Source of the DNA: Chitinimonas viridis
GTDB lineage: Bacteria > Pseudomonadota > Gammaproteobacteria > Burkholderiales > Chitinimonadaceae
Reading direction: 5' to 3'
DNA length: 64,000 bases
NCBI RefSeq assembly: GCF_030409555.1
Contig: NZ_JAUFPU010000008.1
Location: forward strand, 390,035-454,034
The notes beneath the pieces are model-generated. The model saw only the letters and a list, made by a program, of their open reading frames with translations. It had not been told where the DNA came from and made no database searches. The stretch's first letter is position 1. The number at the start of each line of letters is the position of its first letter. A program made the translations under genes and the position numbers. Below are positions 19,501 through 28,771 of the stretch, piece after piece.

Positions 19501-19624
19501 TTTCAAGGCGGGTGGCCCGCATTACCTGCTGCGCTTTGCCTGTGAACGCACCCTCACCATCAATACGGCGGCTGTAGGTGGTAATGTGAAGCTGATGGCA
19601 GGTGGCGAGGGCGAACACGCCTGA
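16511..19624 (+). CDS. putA: Bifunctional proline dehydrogenase / glutamate-semialdehyde dehydrogenase
   Basis: The 1037-residue enzyme oxidises proline to glutamate in two steps. The N-terminal part has the PutA arm and an FAD-binding proline dehydrogenase barrel (about 100-470; IRLVKGAYWDSEIK). A linker leads to an aldehyde dehydrogenase domain (about 530-1020) with Glu788 (ETGG) and the nucleophile Cys822 (GQRC). It lacks the N-terminal ribbon-helix-helix DNA-binding domain of enterobacterial PutA. It also lacks the extra C-terminal domain, so it is the short, purely enzymatic type. The start is ATG 16511; the frame is open to 16292 but that part is not family sequence. Confidence 0.93.
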   Translation: MTPLYSDLPQSLPSFAGIRDNLFRDEAEAINSLLPLARLDEQGEKAVHVRTLSLAQGVRQAVSKNHFEAFLQSYGLGSEEGVALMALAEALLRIPDTNTQDVLIRDLLESRDWRRSQTATWLVSAASRALLFTDSWIEASEGRHWFDRLLRKMGEPVLRSAMKAGMKVMANHFVVGETIEEALDNADKRWRYSYDMLGEAALTNADAEAYFKAYHEAIAALGRRNDPETGFARQSISVKLSAIHPRYELAQLDRVQNELYGRLLDLAQAAAKADLVFSIDAEESERLEISLWLYERLLREPSLKDWRGLGLVVQAYQKRAPFVIDWLAELAADTGRVLPIRLVKGAYWDSEIKRAQQNGLPGYPVYTRKHHTDVAYLACARKLLKYGPERFYPQFASHNAQTLSWIMEATRNTTRQFEIQRLHGMGEALHTQLHEREGVASRVYAPVGRFHALLPYLVRRLLENGANSSFVHQLADTRVPLESIADNPAQTVARQPVTPGVKAPSEVFAPRRNSQGFAMTDIVALEPLRQRLAALETQSFTAAAIVGGERRQGTAQARFSPIDLKRQIGTLVATDAAAVEQALNLADAAQDDWAATTAASRATLLDKAADLLEARQDEFLWLLSREAGKTLPDALGELREAVDYCRFYAHEARRLMGSAIALPGVTGESNELRLTGRGPFIAIAPWNFPLAIFLGQVTAALAAGNTVIAKPSRRTPLIGMRAIEALLDAGVPANVLHYLPGESGGLSDKLLGDHRVAGVAFTGSTGAAWKINRTLASRDSSIASLIAETGGLNAMIADSSAHVEQLIIDVLMSAFNSAGQRCSALRILLVQDDIADQVISRLGLAMQELRMGDPLQLSTDVGPTIDTLSQRDLKAYCDKLAGTAKLIATTPLPAELAGGCYFAPHAFEVSLDQLPTVETFGPVLHVARFKGDALADAVHRVNKLGFGLTMGVHTRLDSTVDVVRKLAKVGNLYINRNQIGAVVGSQPFGGEGLSGTGFKAGGPHYLLRFACERTLTINTAAVGGNVKLMAGGEGEHA

Positions 19625-19628
19625 TAGC

Positions 19629-19664
19629 TAAGAGCCGCTACGCTGGGTTTTGGTAGCCGCTCTA
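19629..19664 (-). repeat. Internally deleted copy of the TIR repeat
   Basis: Read on the minus strand, this 36-base stretch matches the left 30 or so bases of the full repeat (TAGAGCGGCTACCAAAACCC then AGCGTAGCG) joined directly to its right end (GCGGCTCTTA). It begins 4 bases after the putA stop codon and can fold as an imperfect hairpin. Confidence 0.65.
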
Positions 19665-19721
19665 AGTGATAGACCGAACCCGTAGTACCCAAGCGTTAGA
19701 AAAGCCCTAGAGGCGAATAAG

Positions 19722-19779
19722 GAAATAGGCGTGGTGCGCGTCCTGGTTGATGGATCAGGGCGTGCCCGCGCCTTATTTC
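19722..19779 (+). terminator. Long hairpin, likely putA terminator
   Basis: Outer arms AAATAGGCG and CGCCTTATTT and inner arms GCGCGTCCTG and CAGGGCGTGC (with two G-T pairs) fold into one long interrupted stem with a 10-base loop. TTTCTTT follows. It lies about 100 bases after putA. Confidence 0.5.
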
Positions 19780-19917
19780 TTTGCTGTCTCCGCTTGCCAA
19801 CCCGGCGTGCGTCGTTGTTTCAGGCAGCATAGCTTGTGGGCAGCGTGCATTTATATTTGGCAGCCAACGTGCGTAGGCTAGGATGAAGCATTATTCGTCG
19901 CTACTCAGGGCCGCTTC

Positions 19918-21315
19918 GTGTTCGATTTCAAAAGCATCAGTCTCAAGCTGAACCTGATCTTTGTCGCCATCGTCACTCTGGTGCTGGCGGCATCGGGTGC
20001 CTACAACTACCAGCAAACCCGCAAGGAATTGCTGGGGCAGCGGCAGGTGGCCATCACCAGCATACTGGATAGGCTGTCGCTATCCTTGCCGGTAGCGGTA
20101 TGGAACTTCGATGCGACCCAGGCGGAAAGCATCGTGCGCTCGGAAATCAATCGGAGCTTTGTGCGGGGCATTGCCGTCAGTGCCGAAGACAAGGTGTTCC
20201 TGAGCCTGCGGCACGATATGGGCGGCAAGATAGAGCAGGGGGCCATCAAGCATGCGGATGACGATGTGCGGCGCGTGGGTGACTTGCGTTACACCGCCAA
20301 CGGTGCCACCCGTACCGTGGGCAAGGTGGAGCTGGTGATCTCGAATGCCGATATCGTCGAGCAATTGAATTCCCGTTTGTTGTTTATCATCGGCCAGATC
20401 GTGGTGCTGGATTTCCTCATGGTGATGGCCTTGCTGTTCACCTTGCGCCGTTACGTCATACACCCCTTGCAGAAGGTCAATACCGCCTTGTCGGCGATTG
20501 CGCAGGGACAGCTCAAGACGAATCCGGGGGTAAACAGCCGTGATGAGATCGGCCAGTTGGCCGCTGCGGTAAGCCATATGAGCGATACCCTGGCGACCGT
20601 GATAGGCAAGGTACGCAATTCGACTGAGCTGGTCAGCGATGCTGCGGCACAGATCAGCGGCGCCGCCATGTCGTTATCGGCGTCGAGCAGCAGCCAGGCT
20701 GCCAGTGTGGAGGAAACCAGTGCCTCCATGGAGCAGGTAACCGCCTCGGTTGCGCAGAATACCGACAATGCCCGGGCCACGGATGGCATTGCCATGCAGA
20801 ACGTGGAGCAGGCCGAGTCGGGTGGTGACGCGGTGCGGCGCACGGTGACGGCCATGAACCAGATCGCCCAGAAGATAGGGGTGATAGACGAGATTGCCTA
20901 TCAGACCAATATGCTGGCGCTGAATGCCGCCATCGAGGCGGCCCGAGCAGGCCAGCATGGCAAGGGCTTTGCCGTGGTGGCGCAGGAGGTGCGCAAGCTG
21001 GCCGAGCGTAGCCAGAATGCGGCGCGCGAGATTGGTGAGCTGGCCAATGAAAGCGTGGGATTGGCCAACCAGGCAGGTGAGCTGTTTGTGGTGATGGTGC
21101 CCAGCATTCGGCGCACGGCTGCGCTGGTGCAGGAAATATCGGCGGCCTCCAGCGATCAGACCAATGGTATCGAACAGATACATTCGGGTATTTCGCAGAT
21201 CAGCCTCTCCATGCAATCCAATGCGGCAGCGGCCGAGGAATTGTCTGCCACGGCCACGGCCATGACAGACCAGGCAGCGGAGTTGCGTGAGATGGTGGCT
21301 TACTTCAAGACTTGA
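19918..21315 (+). CDS. Methyl-accepting chemotaxis protein
   Basis: A 465-residue chemoreceptor. TM1 (about 10-30) is followed by a small periplasmic sensor (about 35-150) and TM2 (about 155-180). A HAMP domain (about 180-235) and a signalling domain with the conserved tip [19 protein letters not shown] complete it. The start is GTG 19918 with an AGGG 9 bases upstream. The ligand is unknown. It is a second orphan receptor, with a terminator directly downstream. Confidence 0.88.
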   Translation: MFDFKSISLKLNLIFVAIVTLVLAASGAYNYQQTRKELLGQRQVAITSILDRLSLSLPVAVWNFDATQAESIVRSEINRSFVRGIAVSAEDKVFLSLRHDMGGKIEQGAIKHADDDVRRVGDLRYTANGATRTVGKVELVISNADIVEQLNSRLLFIIGQIVVLDFLMVMALLFTLRRYVIHPLQKVNTALSAIAQGQLKTNPGVNSRDEIGQLAAAVSHMSDTLATVIGKVRNSTELVSDAAAQISGAAMSLSASSSSQAASVEETSASMEQVTASVAQNTDNARATDGIAMQNVEQAESGGDAVRRTVTAMNQIAQKIGVIDEIAYQTNMLALNAAIEAARAGQHGKGFAVVAQEVRKLAERSQNAAREIGELANESVGLANQAGELFVVMVPSIRRTAALVQEISAASSDQTNGIEQIHSGISQISLSMQSNAAAAEELSATATAMTDQAAELREMVAYFKT

Positions 21316-21331
21316 TGTGCTTATCCAATCA

Positions 21332-21357
21332 GGCCCGTGCCCTGGCACGGGCCTTTT
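21332..21357 (+). terminator. Terminator after the chemoreceptor gene
   Basis: GGCCCGTGCC and GGCACGGGCC form a perfect stem with a tiny loop followed by TTTT, 17 bases after the stop codon. Confidence 0.85.
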
Positions 21358-21373
21358 GCTTTTGAGGTGGAAG

Positions 21374-22348
21374 ATGGCGTTGGCAATACAGTTCAAGCAA
21401 GTGGGCGGTCCCGAGGTGCTGAGCCTGGCCGAGGTGGCCATAGGCGAACCTGGCCCAGGTCAGGCCAGGGTCAGGCACCATGCCATCGGCCTTAATTTCA
21501 TCGATACCTATCACCGCTCTGGCCTCTATCCACTGAGCCTGCCATCGGGATTGGGCATGGAGGCGGCGGGTGTGGTGGAAGCGCTGGGCGCAGGCGTGGA
21601 CTACCTGAGTGTGGGCGACCGGGTTGCCTATGCGGGCGGCCCCTTGGGTGCCTATGCCAGTGTACGCATCATGCCGGCCGACAAGCTGGTTCGCCTGCCG
21701 GACAGCATCAGCTTTGAGACGGCCGCTGCCATGATGTTGCAGGGGCTGACAGCCGAATATCTGTTGCGCCGCACCTATGCGGTGCAGCCGGGTGACGCCG
21801 TGCTGATCCATGCAGCTGCCGGTGGCGTGGGGCAGATTGCTGTCCAGTGGGCCAAGGCGCTGGGGGCTTTTGTCATAGGCACGGCAGGTGGGCCGGACAA
21901 GGCAGCCTTGGCTGGCAGCCTGGGTTGCGATGTGGCGATAGACTATCGCAGCGATGATTTCGTTGCCGCGACACGCGCCGCCACCCAGGGCATGGGCGTG
22001 CGGGTGGTGTATGACGGTGTGGGCAAGGATACCTTTATGGGCTCGCTCGATTGTCTGGCGGCACGCGGCATGATGGTGACCTACGGCAATGCCTCTGGCC
22101 CGGTGCCCGACATCGCGCCCTTGTTGCTGTCGCAAAAAGGTTCGTTGTTCCTGACAAGACCTACCCTGGGCCACTACACGGCAACCCGTGCTGAGCTGGT
22201 GGCGGCCGCCGAGGCCTTGTTTGCGGTGGTGGCAAGTGGACAGGTTCGCATCCAGATTGCACAGCGCTATGCCTTGGCAGATGCTGCACAAGCCCACCAT
22301 GAGCTGGAGGCACGCAAGACGGTTGGCTCGACCATATTGTTGCCCTGA
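21374..22348 (+). CDS. qor: NADPH:quinone oxidoreductase (zinc-free MDR family)
   Basis: The 324-residue protein has the medium-chain reductase fold. A GroES-like N-domain (LNFIDTYHRSGLYP is the quinone-reductase signature) is followed by a nucleotide-binding domain with AAAGGVGQIAVQWAK. No structural zinc cysteines are seen, as in Qor/zeta-crystallin. It should reduce quinones with NADPH in the cytoplasm. The start at 21374 follows GAGGTGG; the longer frame reads through the terminator just upstream. Confidence 0.88.
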   Translation: MALAIQFKQVGGPEVLSLAEVAIGEPGPGQARVRHHAIGLNFIDTYHRSGLYPLSLPSGLGMEAAGVVEALGAGVDYLSVGDRVAYAGGPLGAYASVRIMPADKLVRLPDSISFETAAAMMLQGLTAEYLLRRTYAVQPGDAVLIHAAAGGVGQIAVQWAKALGAFVIGTAGGPDKAALAGSLGCDVAIDYRSDDFVAATRAATQGMGVRVVYDGVGKDTFMGSLDCLAARGMMVTYGNASGPVPDIAPLLLSQKGSLFLTRPTLGHYTATRAELVAAAEALFAVVASGQVRIQIAQRYALADAAQAHHELEARKTVGSTILLP

Positions 22349-22547
22349 GCTTGCTGCAGCTGGTGTGCAGGGCAATCCGTGTCGCACCGAGTATTGGCGT
22401 GAGCAGGCATCTGAGATTGCGCTAGGTTGCCTGAGATGCTTACTGACTCGCTAAGGTGACTGTTCCCCTGCATATCGCCAACTGTGCCGGGCTGTTGTGC
22501 CGGGGTGCCGGTACACTGTCTGACTTTGCCAACCAGGCTGTCTCACC

Positions 22548-23774
22548 ATGTCGTCCACCCATACCGAACCGTCGCGTGCGGGCTTTGTGCTGCTATTGGC
22601 TGGGCTGGCCATGTTCGGCCCATTCAGCATCGACACCGTGTTCCCCATGTTCCCGCAGATGCAAAGCGCGCTGCATATCGGCCCGGTGCAGATGCAGCAG
22701 ACCATCAGCGTCTACCTGCTGGCCTATGCCCTGATGTCCTTGCTGCATGGCCCGCTGTCCGATGCGCTGGGGCGGCGCTCGGTGGTCATGGCTGGGGTGG
22801 CCGTGTTCGTACTGGCCTCCATAGGCTGTGCCTTGTCCACCTCGATCTGGCAGCTGCTGTTTTTCCGTGCCTTGCAGGGGGTATCTGCGGGTTCTGGCCT
22901 GATTGTTGGCCGGGCCATCATACGAGATCGTTTTCACGGGCCGGAAGCGCAGCGCGTCATGTCGCGCATCACCATGGTGTTTGGCGTGGCACCGGCCATT
23001 GCCCCCATCATCGGCGGCATCATCGGCACCCGTTTCGGTTGGGAAGCCATCTTCTGGTTTCTGGCCGTGTTTGCCCTGGTGTTGCTGGCCACCTGCTGGC
23101 GCTGGCTGCCAGAGACCCATCCGAAGGAAGCGCGCCTTCCGCTGGAGCCCATCCCTCTCTTCAGCCGCTATCTCGACATGCTGCGCAATCCACGCTTTGT
23201 GTGGCTGTGCCTGTCCGGGTCATTCAATTTTTCGGCGCTGTTCATCTATATCGCCTCGGCGCCCGCATTTGTGCTCACCCATCTCAAGCTGGGGGCCACC
23301 GATTTCGGTTACTTCTTTGTGCCAGCCATCATGGGCATGATGACTGGCGCCTACCTGTCAGGCCGCCGTGCTGGCCGTCACACCCCGGAATCGAACGTCA
23401 AGCTGGCGTATGCGGTGATGTTGCTGGCCGGAGTGGGAAATGTGGTTTATTGCCTGCTTGCGCCAGCCGTTGCCTGGCCCTGGGCGGTGATACCCATCAT
23501 GATCAACGGTGCTGGCATCTCGTTGGCTTTTCCTACACTGACGCTGCTGGTACTGGATATCTACCCGCAGGAAAGAGGTACGGCTTCATCGCTGCAGGCC
23601 TTTATCCAGCTGACATTCAGCGCCATTGTGGCCGGTGCGATCTCGCCCTGGCTGTCGCTGCGGCCTTCCGGATTGGCCATGGGCGCCGTGGCAGCCTCGT
23701 TGCTGGGCCTGGTGGCCTGGAAGCTGGCGCAAAGGGCGGGGGTCAAGTCCTCGCCCGAGATGATGGCAGGTTGA
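22548..23774 (+). CDS. Bcr/CflA-family drug exporter (MFS)
   Basis: A 408-residue inner-membrane transporter with 12 predicted helices. The motif GPLSDALGRRSV between TM2 and TM3 is the MFS signature. FSIDTVFPMFPQM at TM1 and the TM4 segment FFRALQGVSAGSG fit the Bcr/CflA drug:proton antiporter subfamily. It stands alone between qor and the convergent PhaM-like gene. The substrate cannot be read from sequence. Confidence 0.85.
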   Translation: MSSTHTEPSRAGFVLLLAGLAMFGPFSIDTVFPMFPQMQSALHIGPVQMQQTISVYLLAYALMSLLHGPLSDALGRRSVVMAGVAVFVLASIGCALSTSIWQLLFFRALQGVSAGSGLIVGRAIIRDRFHGPEAQRVMSRITMVFGVAPAIAPIIGGIIGTRFGWEAIFWFLAVFALVLLATCWRWLPETHPKEARLPLEPIPLFSRYLDMLRNPRFVWLCLSGSFNFSALFIYIASAPAFVLTHLKLGATDFGYFFVPAIMGMMTGAYLSGRRAGRHTPESNVKLAYAVMLLAGVGNVVYCLLAPAVAWPWAVIPIMINGAGISLAFPTLTLLVLDIYPQERGTASSLQAFIQLTFSAIVAGAISPWLSLRPSGLAMGAVAASLLGLVAWKLAQRAGVKSSPEMMAG

Positions 23775-23787
23775 TACACAGCATGCC

Positions 23788-24054
23788 CTAGGCCGCCGGT
23801 TCGTCGCCCGCCTTGGGCTTGTCGCGCGGTTTGAGCGCTGCCAGACTGGCCTGCTGCAACTCCAGTGCCTTGATGCTCATCTGCAGCATGCCCACCTGCA
23901 TGGCCAGCCACTGCTCCACCGTGCGTAGCTCGGCTATCTTGCGCGCGCATTCCTCCTCTGTCATGGGTGGCATGAAGGCCTGCATGCCTTCCATGGGCTT
24001 GAAGAACTGCTTGAACATAGCAAACGGGTCGGGTGGGGTATGGGCTTCGCTCAT
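23788..24054 (-). CDS. PhaM-like polyhydroxyalkanoate granule protein
   Basis: An 88-residue protein. DPFAMFKQFFKPM is followed by the helical block EEECARKIAELRTVEQWLAM and a leucine/methionine-rich helix (MLQMSIKALELQQASLAALK). This resembles the short helical part of PhaM, the betaproteobacterial protein that activates PHA synthase and links granules to DNA. The basic C-terminal tail (KPRDKPK) is short. The start ATG 24054 has GGAG upstream. Family assignment is from pattern recall, and the role is inferred. Confidence 0.6.
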   Translation of the reverse strand: MSEAHTPPDPFAMFKQFFKPMEGMQAFMPPMTEEECARKIAELRTVEQWLAMQVGMLQMSIKALELQQASLAALKPRDKPKAGDEPAA

Positions 24055-24152
24055 GGGGGCTCCGGTTGTCTTCAATACTGCATGGTGCCTCCTGAAACCC
24101 CGATTCCCAAGCGGGACAACGGGAGTTCCTAGGGGGCTACAGCCTAGCACGT

Positions 24153-24177
24153 AAAAACGCCCCAATTAGCGGGGCGT
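24153..24177 (-). terminator. Terminator of the secreted protease gene
   Basis: On the minus strand ACGCCCC, a 7-base loop and GGGGCGT are followed by TTTT. It lies about 28 bases after the protease stop. Confidence 0.85.
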
Positions 24178-24204
24178 CTTGGTATCGAGAATAACGGCTT
24201 GTTC

Positions 24205-26145
24205 TTACTGACAGGATGCTGCCGCCAGATAATTGTTGGCGTGGCCTAGTGGTGATATCACACCGTCCGTGCCGAGGAAGGTAATCTGCCCATCCACGTT
24301 GGCAGTACCCAGATAGTTGCGTGTCTCTGGGTAGTATCGGAAATAGTAGCCATAGTCGTTCTGCGACTTCATCCCGGCGGGTGAGAACAGTTCGGGGTAG
24401 GTACGTTCTGCCCAGTCAAACAGGCAATCCGATTTGGCCGTCTGTACGGCAGTCTTTACCGTAAATGTTGCGGTTACGTATTGGCTGCGGGACATGTTGA
24501 CTGTGCAACTGCCGGTTCCAGTACACGCGCCACCCCAGCCGGTAAAGCTGTAGCCCGCTGCAGGCAAGGCGGTCAGGGCTACGGAGCTAGTGCTCGGGAA
24601 TCTTCCCACGCAGGCGCTACCACACTGGATGCCGATATCGCTAGAGCTGACCAGGCCTTGTCCAACTTTTTCCACCGAGAGCACGTTGGCGGCCTTGGTG
24701 CCATCCAGCCATTTGTACAGGCTGTCTTTGTAGGTAATATCAAATCGGCCGTAATAGTTAGAGCCGGAGGGATTCTTACAGCTGGACGAGCCACCATAAA
24801 GCGTGCCAACCAGATAAGGTACACCTTCACGCTCCATCCAGACACCCGAGCCGCTACTGCCACCTTCTGTGGTGCCACGCGTCCAGGCGACATTCAGGAA
24901 GTTGCCATTGAGGCTGCTGCCTAGCTGGCAACTGAACTTGTCATCGACCGTGGCATAGCAGGAGGCGAAGTTTTTGAGCGTGCCAAAACTGATCTTTTGC
25001 CAGTCACTCTTGGGGTGATGTATGCCGGTCGCGGGCTTGAATTGCTCAGCAGTGTAGCTGGACCAACCGGCAAAGGTTGCCTTGGCGGGAGCGTTGTCAA
25101 ATAGCTGCAGCAGAGCCATATCTGTTTTTTCTGTGGCATGCAGCAGTAGGGCGCCGTTTTGCAAGACGGTGTAGTCTGTATCCCGTTGCGCGCTATCGCA
25201 ACTGGCAGAGCGATAGAACCAATACGTCCACAGCGTGGAGGCGACAGCCTGGCTGGATATACAATGATTTGCTGTCAGGAAGTAGGGTGTATAGGTCGTG
25301 CCACGGTCATTCATCAGGGTGCCGGTGCATGTATAGGTACCGTTATCCTTGTCATACAGCATGCGGGCAACCGAGCTGGACTGCTTGCCCCAGGTGGTCT
25401 TGCTACAGGTGGCGTCCAGGTTGCAGACGTCGGCATCACCTCTAGCTGCAATAGCTTCAGTGAATGTCGGTGTGGTGGCGTACAGATGTGAGATGCGAGG
25501 GATGGAGATTTGTACCTGATCAGGACGGATGCCGGCAGGTAGTTCGATCTCCAATACGGCTTCATTGCTTTCAAATACCGGTGACCAGTATGTGCGAGCG
25601 AAGTCACTATGGTCGCCACTGGCTTGATTACGGCCGATAACCTCTTGGACGGTACTGCCTGCCACTTCAATAGTCTGATTCAGGCGTGAGCTGTAGAAAC
25701 GCAGCTTGGCTTCCGAAGGCAAGCTTTGCACCTGCACGGCCAAACGCATTCCTTGTGCGTTGGGCGATTGAATGCTGATGGCGGCCAACTGCCTGCCATC
25801 ATTTTGTGGCTGCCATTGCAGCTTGCTGGCCATGGCAGAGACCGAAGCAAGGGCTGCGACGGCGCGGTGCAAGCCAACTTGTGTGGGAACGCCTGGCGCC
25901 GCGGCTTTGGGACGTACCATGGCTTGTTCATCAGCCAACAGATTCTCCAGGCGTATGCGCACGGGTTCATTCACCTGGCGGACAATGGCCTGTGGAATGG
26001 CCTTGATTGCCGTCCCCTGAAGATTAAGTGGCCTCTGTGCGGGCTCAACCAGGATGGACTTGCCATCGTGTGTCGTCGCAACGGCAGGCATTGCAACCGC
26101 CAGTATCAAGGAAACCAGCATGCCTCGTGTATGGATAGACTTCAT
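24205..26145 (-). CDS. Secreted lysyl-endopeptidase-like serine protease
   Basis: A 646-residue exoprotease. It has a signal peptide (about 1-23), a propeptide to about residue 235 and a chymotrypsin-fold domain. The triad is H294 (TANHC), D342 (TDMALL) and S431 (GGSSGSG). TLYGGSSSC and the many Cys residues resemble Achromobacter lysyl endopeptidase. Residues about 490-565 form a divergent InlB-type repeat (GYSFTGWGGACTGTG). The last 75 residues (CLFDWAERTYPELF through RYYPETRNYLG) are a small C-terminal domain I recall from other betaproteobacterial secreted proteins. Cleavage after lysine is inferred from the family. Confidence 0.85.
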   Translation of the reverse strand: MKSIHTRGMLVSLILAVAMPAVATTHDGKSILVEPAQRPLNLQGTAIKAIPQAIVRQVNEPVRIRLENLLADEQAMVRPKAAAPGVPTQVGLHRAVAALASVSAMASKLQWQPQNDGRQLAAISIQSPNAQGMRLAVQVQSLPSEAKLRFYSSRLNQTIEVAGSTVQEVIGRNQASGDHSDFARTYWSPVFESNEAVLEIELPAGIRPDQVQISIPRISHLYATTPTFTEAIAARGDADVCNLDATCSKTTWGKQSSSVARMLYDKDNGTYTCTGTLMNDRGTTYTPYFLTANHCISSQAVASTLWTYWFYRSASCDSAQRDTDYTVLQNGALLLHATEKTDMALLQLFDNAPAKATFAGWSSYTAEQFKPATGIHHPKSDWQKISFGTLKNFASCYATVDDKFSCQLGSSLNGNFLNVAWTRGTTEGGSSGSGVWMEREGVPYLVGTLYGGSSSCKNPSGSNYYGRFDITYKDSLYKWLDGTKAANVLSVEKVGQGLVSSSDIGIQCGSACVGRFPSTSSVALTALPAAGYSFTGWGGACTGTGSCTVNMSRSQYVTATFTVKTAVQTAKSDCLFDWAERTYPELFSPAGMKSQNDYGYYFRYYPETRNYLGTANVDGQITFLGTDGVISPLGHANNYLAAASCQ

Positions 26146-26491
26146 TACTTCCCTCTGAATTTCTCTTACTTTCGCACCGCTACAAAAATTAAATCAATCA
26201 AGCGTTTGATCTGCTATGAGTAGGGAAATTGTAACCGGTATTGCGCTCGTTTTGGTGTGGATATTTACGAATATCCTTTGTTTTCAGTTGCTTGTGGAAT
26301 CTGCTTTTCTGTGGCCCTGCTCGTGACGATGTTGTATCCAGTAGCTTGTTCATCGTATGGTGGCGTAGGCAACATGGGGGGCAGATAGCCTGCGGGTTAC
26401 TTTCTTTACCTTGCTGGAATAACGGCACACGGCATAACGGAAAACGGCGCCCCATTGCGGAGGCGCCGTCTGCTTGCTACGGAACGATAGG
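26146..26491. other. Intergenic region between the protease and maeB
   Basis: 346 bases. The right part holds the maeB terminator. The left part (26150-26340) is AT-rich and should hold the protease promoter. No gene is supported. Confidence 0.4.
26441..26469 (-). terminator. Terminator of maeB
   Basis: On the minus strand an 8-bp stem (ACGGCGCC with GGCGCCGT) and a 10-base loop are followed by TTTTCC, about 25 bases after the maeB stop. Confidence 0.8.
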
Positions 26492-28771
26492 TCAGGCTTG
26501 CTGGCCAGCCTCAACCACTGCCAGGGCCGTCATATTGACGATGCGGCGTACCGAGGCGGTGGGGGTGAGGATATGCACTGGCTGATTCACGCCCAGCAGC
26601 ATGGGGCCGATGGTGACGCCGTCGGCTGCACTGGCCTTGAGCAGGTTGAAGGCGATGTTGGCGGCATCCAGGGTAGGCATGACCAGCAGATTGGCATCAC
26701 CCTTGAGGGTGGAGTCCGGCATCACCATATCGCGTATCTGGCCCGATAGCGCGGCATCACCGTGCATCTCGCCGTCCACTTCCAGCTCGGGGGCGCGTTG
26801 GCGCAGCAGCTCCAGTACTTTGCGCATCTTCAGCGAGGTCGGTGATTCTACCGAGCCGAAGCTGGAGTGCGACAGCAGGGCAACCTTGGGGGCGATGCCG
26901 AAGTTGCGTACGGTCTGGGCAGCCATCAGGGTGATCTCGGCCAATTGCTCGGCGGTCGGGTCCTGATTCACATAGGTGTCGGTGATGAAGACGTTGCCCT
27001 TGGGCAGCATCAGTGCATTCATGGCGCCATAGGTGTGGCTGTCGGCCTTGCGGCCGATGACCTGGCAGACGAAGTCCAGGTGATCCTGATAATGGCCGTA
27101 GGTGCCGCAGATCATGGCATCGGCTTCGCCGCGGCGCATCATCAGCGCACCGATGAGGGTGGTCTTGCGGCGGACTTCGCGCTTGGCGAACTCCTGGCTG
27201 ACGCCATTGCGCTTGCGCAACTGGTAGTACTCGTTCCAGTACTCGCGGTAGCGTGGGTCGTTCTCGTTGTTGACCAGCTCAAAATCCACACCGGGGCGGA
27301 TGCGCAGGCCCAGCTTCTCGATGCGCATATCGATGACGTTGGGGCGGCCGATCAGGATGGGACGGGCCAGGCCTTGATCGACGATCTCCTGTACGGCATG
27401 CAGTACCCGTTCGTCCTCGCCTTCGGCGTAGACCACCCGCTTGGCGGCCTTTTTGGCAGCCGTGAAGACGGGTTTCATGAACAGGTTGGACTTGTACACG
27501 AACTGCATCAGCGATTCGTGGTAGGCGGCGATGTCGGCAATCGGGCGGGTTGCCACGCCGGATTCCATGGCGGCGCGGGCCACGGCTGGCGCAATCTTGA
27601 CGATCAGGCGCGGGTCGAACGGCTTGGGGATGATGTAGTCCGGGCCGAAGGTCAGCGACTGGCCGCTATAGGCGTCGGCCACTACGTCGTTCTGCTCGGC
27701 CATGGCGAGGTCGGCAATGGCGCGTACGCAGGCTAGCTTCATCTCGTCGTTGATGGTGGTGGCGCCGACGTCGAGCGCACCGCGGAAGATGAAGGGGAAG
27801 CAGAGTACGTTGTTGACCTGGTTGGGGTAATCCGACCGACCGGTACAGATGATGGCATCGGGGCGGGCTTCCTTGGCCAGCGGCGGTAGGATTTCCGGCT
27901 CGGGGTTGGCCAGGGCCAGGATGAGCGGGTGGGCCGCCATGCTGCGGACCATGTCCTGGCTTACCAGTTTGGGGCCGGACAAGCCCAGGAAGATGTCGGC
28001 ACCTACCATGGCATCCTTGAGGGTGCGATGGGGGGTGTCCTGGGCGTAACGCTTTTTCGATTCGTCCAGCTTGTCCCAGTCTTCACGCGCCTTGTGCACC
28101 ACGCCCTTGGAGTCGCAGGCAATGATGTTGGCTGGATTGAGGCCCAGCTGCACCAGCAGGTTGAGGCAGGCAATGGCGGCAGCACCAGCGCCGGACACCA
28201 CCAGGCGCACCCGGCCGATGTCCTTGTCGACGATGCGCAGGCCATTCAGTACGGCAGAGGCGGTAATGATGGCGGTGCCGTGCTGGTCGTCATGGAACAC
28301 CGGAATCTTCATGCGCTCGCGACACTTTTGCTCCACGTAGAAGCATTCGGGCGCCTTGATGTCTTCCAGGTTGATGCCGCCGAAGGTGGGTTCCAGCGCA
28401 CAGATGATATCGACCAGCTTGTCGGGGTCGTTCTGGTCGACTTCGATATCGAACACGTCGATACCGGCGAACTTCTTGAACAGGACACCCTTGCCCTCCA
28501 TCACTGGCTTGCCGGCCAGCGGGCCGATATTGCCCAGGCCCAGCACGGCGGTGCCATTGGAGATCACGGCGACCAGGTTGCCGCGGGCAGTATATTTGTA
28601 GGCGTTCAGCGGGTCTTCGACGATGGCGTCGCAGGCGGCGGCGACACCCGGAGAATAGGCCAGGGCCAGATCACGCTGGCTGGACAGCGGTTTGGTCGGG
28701 GCGACCTGAATCTTGCCGGGTTTGGGGAACTGGTGGTATTCGAGTGCGCTCTTGCGCAGTTCTTCATCCAT
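26492..28771 (-). CDS. maeB: NADP-dependent malic enzyme with phosphotransacetylase-like C-domain
   Basis: The 759-residue enzyme decarboxylates malate to pyruvate and makes NADPH. The N-terminal malic enzyme part (about 1-430) shows [18 protein letters not shown] and the nucleotide-binding [15 protein letters not shown]. The C-terminal part (about 430-759) is a phosphotransacetylase-like domain that in MaeB proteins is regulatory, binding acetyl-CoA. Length and order match the family. It is transcribed alone and ends at a clear terminator. Confidence 0.94.
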   Translation of the reverse strand: MDEELRKSALEYHQFPKPGKIQVAPTKPLSSQRDLALAYSPGVAAACDAIVEDPLNAYKYTARGNLVAVISNGTAVLGLGNIGPLAGKPVMEGKGVLFKKFAGIDVFDIEVDQNDPDKLVDIICALEPTFGGINLEDIKAPECFYVEQKCRERMKIPVFHDDQHGTAIITASAVLNGLRIVDKDIGRVRLVVSGAGAAAIACLNLLVQLGLNPANIIACDSKGVVHKAREDWDKLDESKKRYAQDTPHRTLKDAMVGADIFLGLSGPKLVSQDMVRSMAAHPLILALANPEPEILPPLAKEARPDAIICTGRSDYPNQVNNVLCFPFIFRGALDVGATTINDEMKLACVRAIADLAMAEQNDVVADAYSGQSLTFGPDYIIPKPFDPRLIVKIAPAVARAAMESGVATRPIADIAAYHESLMQFVYKSNLFMKPVFTAAKKAAKRVVYAEGEDERVLHAVQEIVDQGLARPILIGRPNVIDMRIEKLGLRIRPGVDFELVNNENDPRYREYWNEYYQLRKRNGVSQEFAKREVRRKTTLIGALMMRRGEADAMICGTYGHYQDHLDFVCQVIGRKADSHTYGAMNALMLPKGNVFITDTYVNQDPTAEQLAEITLMAAQTVRNFGIAPKVALLSHSSFGSVESPTSLKMRKVLELLRQRAPELEVDGEMHGDAALSGQIRDMVMPDSTLKGDANLLVMPTLDAANIAFNLLKASAADGVTIGPMLLGVNQPVHILTPTASVRRIVNMTALAVVEAGQQA

